From Thinopyrum elongatum (taxonomy: Eukaryota > Streptophyta > Magnoliopsida > Poales > Poaceae), in the NCBI GenBank assembly GCA_011799875.1, contig CM022299.1, positions 339,355,307 through 339,419,306 of the forward strand: 64,000 nucleotides of DNA, in the 5' to 3' direction. Below the pieces are notes generated by a model, which was given only the letters and a program-made list of their open reading frames with translations, had not been told where the DNA came from and did not search any database. The position numbers were made by a program, and so were the translations under genes. How positions within the stretch are numbered: position 1 is the first letter of the stretch; the number at the start of each line of letters is the position of its first letter. Shown one piece after another: positions 56,701 to 64,000 of this stretch.

Positions 56701-57813
56701 AGCTGGTACTGAATTAACAAGGAGAGTACCCATCACGGTGGCAGGCTGGTCCTGAGCTTCATTGAAATCGGTGTGGTTGGCCTGAATACGCCCATAAGAC
56801 TTGGCATTGTTGTTGCGAGGCTGATTGTTCCTACGGCCAGTTGCAGGAAGTGCCAGTTGGTTCTGGTTCTGAATGCAGTTCTTGGAAAAATGACCTGGCT
56901 GCCCACACTTGTAGCACAGACTATCATTGGGATTGGGAGCAGGAGCTCGGGGTGGTGGAGCTGGAAGTCCTGGCTGCCTAGGTGGTGGAGGCAGACGTGG
57001 TGCAGTATAGGACTGTCTTGGAGCAGGTGCAGCTGGACGGTACACGCTGTTTGGAATCCAGATCCGACGCTTCTGTGCAGGCTGGCTCGAAGATGAACCA
57101 GTGTCACGGTTGCGCCTAAGAGATCCCTGGTGTGCCTGCAGACCAGTCTCGACCTGGATAGCCTTGTTCACCAAGATGGAGAAATTATCAAATTCATGCA
57201 CAAGGAGCGCTAGCTTGATGTCAGCTTGAAGTCCTTCGCGAAACCTTTCCTGACGGCGAGCATCAGTGGGAATGTCTTCTTCAGCATAGCGGGATAATTC
57301 CAGAAACTCCCGCTGATAAGCTTCCACTGTCTTGTTGCCCTGGGTGAGGTTGCGGAACTCTTGCTTCTTCCGGTCCATGATTCCCTGAGGAATGAAACGG
57401 GCACGGAAGGCAGCTTGGAAATCCGGCCAAGTGATGACTGTGCCAGCTGGTTGAGTGCGCCTGTGGCTGTCCCACCATTGAGCAGCGGGGCCCTTGAGAA
57501 AGAAGGAGGCGAAGGTGACATAGTTTGCAGGGGCAACGCCACCAGATTCCAACTCATAGGTGATGTCGCGAAGCCAGTCATCCGCATCCAGGGGCTGAGT
57601 TGAGCCGCGGTAGACGGTTGGGTTGAGGCGCATAAAGTCCTGCAGGGTCCCTGGGCCTGGGTACTGGTTCATATTGGGACGAGGAAACTGATCCATGATC
57701 CCTTGCATGAACTGACGTCGCAGTTCAAATTGCTGCATCATTCCAGCCATATAGTTCGGCGGTGGTGGATCGTTGGCACCACGGCCACGACCACGACCAC
57801 CTGGTCTAACCAT
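53593..57813 (-). CDS. Chromovirus gag-protease-RT-RNase H-integrase polyprotein
   Basis: Open over 1,406 codons from ATG 57,813 ([15 protein letters not shown]); an ATG 180 bases upstream in frame is less likely, because the added part is not gag-like. Residue map: gag capsid about 80-230; CCHC knuckle [14 protein letters not shown] 300-313; protease [10 protein letters not shown] 374-383; reverse transcriptase about 540-720 with [11 protein letters not shown]; RNase [14 protein letters not shown] 838-850, IYTDHQSL 901-908, ADALSR 946-951; integrase zinc region 1,082-1,115; DDE at DHVEMDF 1,140, SSDRGSLF 1,204, QGQVERVNQ 1,238. The lineage is chromovirus, probably Tekay/Del. At residue 1,357 (53,743) the true protein stops and LTR-derived text ([13 protein letters not shown] onward) follows to TGA/TAG at 53,593, so the chromodomain end is missing. 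It is recent and otherwise intact. Confidence 0.93.
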   Translation of the reverse strand: MVRPGGRGRGRGANDPPPPNYMAGMMQQFELRRQFMQGIMDQFPRPNMNQYPGPGTLQDFMRLNPTVYRGSTQPLDADDWLRDITYELESGGVAPANYVTFASFFLKGPAAQWWDSHRRTQPAGTVITWPDFQAAFRARFIPQGIMDRKKQEFRNLTQGNKTVEAYQREFLELSRYAEEDIPTDARRQERFREGLQADIKLALLVHEFDNFSILVNKAIQVETGLQAHQGSLRRNRDTGSSSSQPAQKRRIWIPNSVYRPAAPAPRQSYTAPRLPPPPRQPGLPAPPPRAPAPNPNDSLCYKCGQPGHFSKNCIQNQNQLALPATGRRNNQPRNNNAKSYGRIQANHTDFNEAQDQPATVMGTLLVNSVPASVLFDSGASHSFMSEEFAYKHDIKSEVMNTAIVIHTPAGQCQTSMGSNDVTVEIEGLEFHASPFILKSCSIDLILGMDWLKAHTASIVCATKIVHLLHPSDEIISYQAQIIQNAEARLYALNALNASPLEGIENIPVVHEFQGVFPEELPGIPPARAVEFVIDLKPGTTPIAKRPYKMPPHELLELKEEIDASLRKGFIRPSSSAWGAPSLFVRKKDGSNRLVQDYRPINQATIQNKYPLPRINNLYDQLAGSSVFSKLDLRLGYHQIRVREEDIPKTAFVTRYGSYEYTVMSFGLTNAPATFSRLMNYIFMEYLDKFVVVYLDDILVYSKNKEEHAEHLRLVLEKLREHQLYAKFSKCEFWLPEVTYLGHVISKDGIAVNPERVQAILDWAPPKNVKQVRSFLGLASYCRRFVENFSKIAKPLTNLLHKGVKFDWTEKCQESFQTLKDKLTSAPVLAPPDSQRDFVIYCDASRQGLGGVLMQDRRVIAYASRQLRPHEENYPVHDLELATVIHALKQWRHYLLGNRCEIYTDHQSLKYLFTQPDLNLRQQRWMETVADFNLGISYTPGKANVMADALSRKSYCSHLQFHEVQPSLIEEFRKLNLHIVPPGALASPPKGSYKMNLHVVSQGSLNTLVAKPDLVDSIKTLQGYDSQAHKIKRYLAEGRPSFFTIDDTGTLFFKSRLVVPSKGNLGMTQEVMQEAHDTPLSIHPGSTKMHQDIRQRFWWSNMKQDIARYVAECDVCRRVKAEHQRPAGTLQPIAVPEWKWDHVEMDFITGFPKSQKGNDAILVVIDRLSKVAHFLAVKETITASQLATLYMSRIVSLHGIPLVISSDRGSLFTSRFWASFQEAMGTHLSFSTAFHPQSQGQVERVNQVLEDMLRACVISFGRKWEESLPYAEFSYNNSYQASLKMAPFEVLYGRKCRTPLNWSETGERPLFGPDIIQLAEDQVRVVREHLKTAQSRQKSQYDRKHKDMVYQPGEKAYLVAFPLLSPFPFAGCRNQMLEPRSQTPPTTTTTTRAEPTTTSRTPTTRSS

Positions 57814-58433
57814 CCTGCTAAGTATCAACAAGGGGTAGTTTAGTAAAAGCAATTGCGAGTGCTTAGTGACAAGCATGATGTAACTCGACAATAGTTTAAG
57901 CAGTGCATCAAATACATAAAAGTAGTCAATTAAGACATACATATCCTTACACAAAGTCAGGTACATGCGGACAGCATAACGGCGCAATTTCATAAACTGG
58001 ACATGCTAGGCGGCGCGCAGGCACGCGGTAAGGAAGTACACAACGAGACATAGCAAAGGCTACATCAACGTCGGGAAAAACTGGTGGGGCGAGGAATCTG
58101 CAAGTGACAACACAGGGTGCCCTCGATAAAAGGATCCTGTAAGCAGAACCTGGCCCACAATCTCGAAGCAAGGGGGGAAATTTTCAGAACTCCGGTGGAT
58201 GTGATCACGAGACCCTAAGTGTCGGCGTTAGTAAAATTCATTTAACCCGAGTAGAAGAGAGATCAGAGTCCCAGAGTATAGACGAGGAATAAAAGATCCT
58301 AATACCACCCAGTTGGCAATGTGGGCCCGTAAGCCACACAGCCAAGTTAGTAAAACGGTTTTCTTTGTCTAGACTCAACTTCGGCCAAGGAATTGGAAAG
58401 GGGGATTCCTACAGGATCGCTGGTAAGACTCAT
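57814..58433 (-). other. Chromovirus leader upstream of gag
   Basis: Non-coding leader with in-frame Met upstream of gag. It ends in GGATCGCTGGTAAGACTCAT at 58,414-58,433, a 20-base word repeated at 58,481-58,500 inside the flank. No 5' LTR or primer site follows. Instead the CACTA-bearing flank of the next LTR begins, an arrangement a simple insertion cannot produce. Confidence 0.6.
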
Positions 58434-58678
58434 TAGCAGGCAGTAGCTACCAATTCAGAAATATTTACTTGCTCCAGAAAGGATCGCTGGTAAGACTCAT
58501 CACATAGAAAAAATTTCATAATGCATGCGTCCACGCTACTAGCAAAAAAAACATATGGAGTAATTCACTAGTGCAGAATTGGCCATTAGTCCCGGTTCAC
58601 CAACCGGGACTAAAGGGTGGGGACTAAAGGCCCCCCCCCTTTAGTCCCGGTTCGTCACGGCCCGGGACCAAAGGCCCA
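58434..58678. repeat. Flank of LTR copy C with CACTA transposon end
   Basis: One or two differences from 47,745-47,988 over 240 bases. CACTAGTGCAG begins at 58,566. Its presence both at the outer side of copy A and between the gag leader and copy C shows duplication of the element together with host flank. Confidence 0.8.
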
Positions 58679-60858
58679 TGTGACGCCCCCAGCTCAATCG
58701 TACACTAATCATGCACGCAAACGTGTACGATCAAGATCAGGGACTCACGGGGAGATATCACAACACAACTCTAAAACATAAATAAGTCATACAAGCATCA
58801 TAATACAAGCCAGGGGCCACGAGGGCTCGAATACAAATGCTCGATCATAGACGAGTCAGCGGAAGCAACAATATCTGAGTACAGACATAGGTTAAACAAG
58901 GTGCCATAAGATGGCTAGCACAAACAGGGATGCAACAGATCGAACAGGCGCAGGGCCTCCTGCCTGGGATCCTCCTAACTACTCCTGGTCGTCGGCGTCC
59001 TGGACGTAGTAGTAGGCTCCGCCCTGGTGGTAGTAGTCGTCGTAGGTGGCGTCTGGCTCCTGGGCTCCAACATCTGGTTGCGACAACCAGCAAAAAGGGA
59101 AAGGGGGAAAGGAGGGGGAAAGCAACCGTGAGTACTCATCCAAAGTACTCGCAAGCAAGGATCTATACTACATATGCATGGTATATGTGTAAAGAGGCAA
59201 TATCGGTGGACTGAACTGCAGAATGCCAGAATAAGAGGGGGATAGCTAGTCCTGTCGAAGACTACGCTTCTGGCAGCCTCCATCTTGAAGCAATAGAAGA
59301 GATTAGTTGGAAGTTAACCAAGCAACAACGTATAGCATAATCCTACCCGTCGATCCTCTCGTCGCCACCATGCGAGAGAGCGACCACCGGGTTATATCTG
59401 TCACTTGTAAGGGTGTGTTTTATTAAGTATCCATTTCTAGTTGTCATGAGGTCGGAATACAACTCCGGGTCGTCCTTTTACCGAGGGACACGGCTATTCG
59501 AATAGATAACCTTCCCTGCAGGGGTGCACCACATATTCCCCAACACGCTCGATCCCCTTTGGCCGGACACACTTTCCTGGGTCATGCCCGGCCTCGGAAG
59601 ATCCACACGTCGCAGCCCCACCTAGGCTCAACAGAGAGGTCAGCACGCCGGACTAATCCTAGGCACTCTGGGGTCTGGGCCCATCGCCCAGTGCGCTCCT
59701 GCACGTTGCGTACGCGGCCGCGAGCAGACCTAGCAACCCACACGATCACGGCGGTTACGTTATCGCGGTCCCACACGGCGCGCGCCGCTCAGTCGCTGAC
59801 GTCAAGAAGGCTTCAGCTGATACCACGACGCCGGGATACCCATAACTACTCCCGCGTAGTTGGTTAGTGCGTATAGGCCAGTGGCCAGACTCAGATCAAA
59901 TATCCAATCTCGTTAAACGTGTTATTATGAGATCACCGCGGACGACGACCAGGGCCAGGCCCACCTCTCTCCTAGGTGGTCACAACCTGCCCTGCCGCTC
60001 CACAACAAAGAGTCACTTAGGGGGCCGTCGAGGAGGCCAATCCTTTCAGCCCCCATTCGTGAATCACCTGCGGGTGCTCCTCGAGCCGACCCGACTTTAG
60101 TATCCATCTGATGTCACATGTAATAAGTAGTATACATATCCGCAATCGCCACCCGTGGCGAGCACGGCCCAATAATGTAGCATAGCAGACAGACGAGAAT
60201 GTAGGGCCACTGATGACAAACTAGCATCCTACACTAGGCATTTAGGATTGCAGGTAAGGTATCAACAACGGTAGCAACAATGACAGGCTATGCAGCAGAA
60301 TGGGATTAACCGAAAGCAGTAACAGGCTACACTACTCTAATGCAAGCAGTATAGAGAAGAATAGGCGATATCTGGTGATCAAGGGGGGGGCTTGCCTGGT
60401 TGCTCTGGCAAGTAGGGGTCGTCAACAACGTAGTCGGTCGGGGCACCAGCAGCTGCGTCGGTCTCGTAGTCTACCGAAGAGAAGAGGGGGAAGAAACAGT
60501 AAACACACGGCAATAATGCAACAGGGATGCATGACATGTCTAAACGCAGGGCCAGGGTGATATACAGCCTAACTAAGCGATTTAGTTAATTTAGGAATTT
60601 ATTCGGATTTATTTAATTAGGGTTGGACACTATTCATTTATCGAATTCGGTCTAATTATTCAACGTTCTCATAGCTGCGGGCATCTGACGGGAATACGGA
60701 GGATGTATTCGGGTTCGTATCGTCGTTCTGAGCAAGTTTCATGTATAAAATATTTTCATCGGAGTTACGGTTTATTTAATATGATTTTCTAAAGTTTTTA
60801 TTAATCTCTGAAATTTTAATTAACTATTTAATTCAACATTATCCGAAACAGTGATTGA

Positions 60859-60888
60859 TGACGTCAGCATGACATCATGCTGACGTCA
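60859..60888. repeat. Palindrome with two TGACGTCA sites, LTR copy C
   Basis: Same 13-bp arms and ACAT loop as at 50,168-50,197, unchanged between copies. Confidence 0.85.
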
Positions 60889-61781
60889 GCAGTTAATTAA
60901 GTTAATTACTAATTACTGTTTAATTAACACTAATTAGTTAATTAGATTAACCTAATCAGGATTAATTAACTAATTAATTAACTAATTAATTAATTAATTA
61001 TTTTAATTAATTATTTTTATTTTTTATTTTTATTTGGGTCATGGGCCCCACTGGTCAGTGGACCAGGGGCGGACACGTCCGGGGCGTGCCCCTTTTGGGA
61101 CCGGACATGTCCGGTGCCCAAAGGGGACGCACGGGCGGGCGCGGGCGGTCGGGGGCGCGGCGAAGCGTGGGCGCAGGCGAGCGCACGCGGGGCCGGAGGC
61201 GGGGCGGCGGCGCGGTGGCTGGAGCGGCCGCGGGCGGCAGCGCGCGGAGGCGAAGCGGGGGCCGGAGCGGGTCGAGGCGACCGCGGGACGGGCGCGGGGA
61301 GCACGGCGTCAGGCGCGCGGGCGCGAGGACGGGGAGGCAGGGGGTGGTCGCGGCAGTGGCCGGCGCGGATGCGTGCGCGGCGAGGTGCGGGAGCAGAGAG
61401 GGGGGGAGAGGCCCGAGGCCTCACCGTGATCCGTAGGGACGGGGCAGCGGGGGTCGGGGTGGTCGACGGGGACGACGGCGATGGGGAGGCAGGCCGGCGA
61501 GGGAGAGCGGGCTCCGGGCGGCGGCGTCCAACGGCGACGGCGAGGCGGCGCGGTCGTCGCAGCGACCGAGGGCGACGGGGTCGTTCCCGCGATCCCGATC
61601 CCGATCTGGATCGGGAGGTGGGGGCTGACGAGGGGGAGGCGGCGACGGGGCGGCGTCGGCGAGCGGCGTCGGCGACGGGGCGGACGGGATCGGGGGATCC
61701 CGATCCAGATGGGGGGGGGAAAGGAGAAACGAGGGAGGGGGGTTCGGGGGTAGGGCTAGGGTTGGGTCTCCTGGGGGAGGC

Positions 61782-61789
61782 CATATAGA
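61782..61789 (-). promoter_or_regulatory. Putative TATA box of the chromovirus LTR
   Basis: The minus strand reads CTCTCTATATGGCCTCC, about 520 bases into the LTR and followed by a C-rich leader. Copy A lacks this part. Position and context only. Confidence 0.45.
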
Positions 61790-62309
61790 GAGGGGGCGCA
61801 GGTGGGCCGGCCGGCTGGGCTTCGGCCAGTTGGGCCGGGGGGTGGGGGGGGGGTGTTGCTTTTTTTCTTCCTTTTCTGTTTCTCTTTTCTCCACTGTTAA
61901 AGGTTTAGGCCTCAAATGGTTTTTGTAAAAAGTGTGACCTATTTCATAAATACCAGTGCATTATTCCTTAACACCTAAAATTAGTTTGGACAAAACATAA
62001 TTCCATACTTATTTCAGATTTAATAAATGGTTTTAAATATTATCTTTATCCACTGTTTGAGGTTGTTCGAGTCACTTATCCAATTCCAATGATGTTGGTT
62101 TCAATTTTAGATAGCCTCTGGAATATTTGCTACTTATCTGACATTTTAGTTTCTATGTTGGACAACTTTTATATTCCACTTTCATTTAAACTTGAATTTG
62201 GCTTAGGAGTTGAAATGCAATATGATGCTAATGATGATTATGCACTATAATCATGATGACATGGCCATCAACAAGGGTGATCACTGTAGCTTAATACAGG
62301 GGGTTTACA

Positions 62310-62330
62310 AATCTCCTCCACTACAAGAAA
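62310..62330 (-). other. Chromovirus polypurine tract
   Basis: The minus strand reads TTGTAGTGGAGGAGATT directly before the LTR start. Confidence 0.6.
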
Positions 62331-63999
62331 TCTCGTCCCGTCAGATTTAGGAGTAGAAAGAAAAACGCGGGGTATTCATCGCGAAGACGATCCTCGCGTT
62401 CCAGTGGCTTCATCCTCAAATGGTTTGACCACTGAACCTTGAGGAACTTGATAACCTTCTGGCGTGTGCGACGCTCGCGCTTGATCGAGATATGCGGACG
62501 CGGATGCTCTTTATAAGAGAGGTCTTGTTGCAGTTCAAGCAATTCGTGATCTACTCCCGGCGATAGGGTCTTTGAAGCAGCGGCGGAGTTGTTGAGACGT
62601 GGAACACATCGTGAACCTGAGAAAGGTTCGGTGGAAGTTCCAACTGATATGCCACTCTACCACGCCTTTCAAGAACAGTGAAAGGACCAATATAGCGAGG
62701 AGCTAGCTCCCTTGATCCCGATCGGTGTGTACCTTTCATCGGGTGACTCGAAGATAAGCCTTTTCGCCAGGTTGATAGACCATATCTTTGTGTTTGCGGT
62801 CATACTGCTCTTTTGACGTGACGAGCAGTCTTCAAATGCTCGCGACAACGCGAACTTGATCTTCGGCAAGTTGGATAATATCCGGACCGAAGAGTGGACG
62901 TTCCCAGTTTCTGACCAATTCAGAGGGGTTCGCACTTTCGTCCGTACAATACTCGAAGGGGGCCATCTTCAGACTGGCTTGATAGCTGTTATGTAAGAGA
63001 ATTCGGCAATATGGGAGAGATCTTCCCATTTCCTTCCGAAGATATGACACAAAGCTCGAAGCATGTCTTCGAGAACTTGTTGACTCGTTCAACTTGTCCT
63101 TGAGACTGAGTGAAAGGCGGTGCTGAGGACAGATGAGTTCCCATAGCTTCTTGGAAACTTGCCCAGAATCTTGAAGTGAATAAGCTGCCACGGTCTGAAC
63201 TGATAACCAGTGGAATACCGTGAAGTGAAACAATTCTGGACATTAGAGAGTTGCGAGCTGACTAGCAGTGATCGTCTCTTTGACGGCTAGAAAATGTGCA
63301 ACTTTGGAAAGTCGGTCAATGACGACAAGAATAGCATCATTACCTTTCTGTGATTTGGAAATCCAGTGATAAAGTCCATTTCAACATGGTCCCATTTCCA
63401 TTCAGGAACGCAGCATTGGTTGCAGAGTTCCGGCGGGCCTTGATGTTCTGCTTTGACGCGACGGCAAACATCACATTCAGCAACATAGCGAGCAATGTCT
63501 TGCTTCATGTTTGACCACCAGAATCTTTGACGGATGTCTTGGTGCACTTTGGTACTGCCGGGATGAATAGACAACGGAGTTCGTGAGCTTCTTGCATGAC
63601 CTCCTGGTCATACCCAGGTACCTTTAGAGGGGACCACTAGACGACTTTTAAAGAACAAGGTGCCAGTATCATCAATAGTGAAGAACGAAGGCCTTCCTTC
63701 AGCGAGATAGCGCTAATCTTGTGGGCTTGAGAGTCATAACCCTGCACGCTTGATGCTGTCCACGAGATCTGGTTTAGCAACCAGGGTATTAAGAGAACCC
63801 TGGGAAACAACGTGGAGGTTCATTTTGTAGGAACCTTTAGGAGGGGAAGCGAGTGCTCCAGGAGGAACAATGTGGAGATTCAGCTTTCTGAATTCTTCAA
63901 TAGCGAAGGTTGAACTTCGTGAAACTGGAGGTGACTGCAATAAGACTTGCGGCTCAAGGCATCGGCCATTACATTAGCCTTGCCAGGGGTATAAGAATA
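62331..63999 (-). pseudogene. Chromovirus pol C-terminal part, running off the right edge
   Basis: The minus strand shows the end that the 53.6-57.8 kb copy lacks: LAPRYIGPFTVLERRGRVAY, LELPPNLSQVHDVFHVS (the GPY/F to chromodomain linker), then text like RRTRQKVIKFLKVQWSNH and LEREDRLRDEYPAFF, which is the chromodomain-like end near 62,331-62,480. Further up come integrase pieces identical to 53,743-55,010 but with many one-base losses (62,751-63,998 is 20 bases shorter). Frame breaks here may be sequencing error rather than decay. Confidence 0.8.
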
Positions 64000-64000
64000 A

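Larger units (their letters stand above)
58679..62309 (-). repeat. Chromovirus LTR, copy C (full length)
   Basis: 3,631 bp from TGTGACGCCCCC to GGGGGTTTACA on the plus strand, so TG and CA ends are present. On the sense (minus) strand it starts TGTAAACCCCCTGTATTAAG. It includes the TGACGTCA palindrome (60,859-60,888), an AT-rich TTAATTAA run (60,890-61,035) and a GC-rich block (61,040-61,860). It serves as 3' LTR of the copy that runs off the right edge. Long GC-rich open frames inside it are not genes. Confidence 0.88.

Overview
This 64 kb window is plant nuclear DNA made almost wholly of transposable elements. The LTR types (a Copia LTR opening TGTTGGAAATATG, Gypsy LTRs opening TGATAACCCACAAG and TGATGACCCACAAG, a chromovirus LTR opening TGTGACGCCCCC), the Stowaway MITEs opening CTCCCTCCGTCCG and the nesting depth point to a large-genome grass of the Triticeae (wheat, Aegilops, rye or barley). 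That is an inference from remembered repeat families; no search was run. I found no convincing single-copy host gene, rRNA, tRNA or CRISPR array.

Layout. 1-1.0 kb: a LINE endonuclease fragment running off the left edge. 1.2-3.6 kb: a decayed PIF/Harbinger element whose transposase still shows its D, D and E positions. 3.6-29.1 kb: one old Copia element on the minus strand. Its two LTRs lie 22 kb apart because its leader was hit twice: by a 13.5 kb Gypsy of the Tat type (9,961-23,442) and by a 3.5 kb hAT element (23,541-27,006). 29.1-29.8 kb: a remnant. 29.8-41.9 kb: a four-layer nest, in which an LTR fragment contains a Harbinger-like element, which contains an Athila/Sabrina-like Gypsy, which contains a solo LTR of WHAM type. 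42.4-47.6 kb: small elements (a Harbinger-like element with TTA target duplication, a Stowaway inside a Stowaway, two truncated LINE 3' ends) with short stretches in which I recognise nothing. 47.7-64 kb: repeated segments of one young chromovirus (LTR of about 3.6 kb, almost intact gag-pol on the minus strand).

How parts relate. The nests can be read as a time series. The Copia LTRs differ by roughly 10% in the stretches compared, the Tat LTRs by about 7%, the Sabrina-like LTRs by about 6%, and the two long chromovirus LTR copies by about 0.6%. Most in-frame stops of the Tat gag-pol sit where a glutamine codon is expected, as C-to-T decay of methylated DNA would produce. The same element carries a multi-exon antisense gene with a coiled coil and its own minus-strand TATA box. 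It is the most gene-like unit in the window besides the chromovirus polyprotein.

Caution. The block 50,921-53,742 is a collinear, indel-rich copy of 56,223-59,126 of this same window, and 62.3-64.0 kb is similarly noisy against 53.7-55.0 kb. This looks like uncorrected long-read sequence used to fill gaps. The apparent tandem chromovirus array should not be trusted until that is checked.
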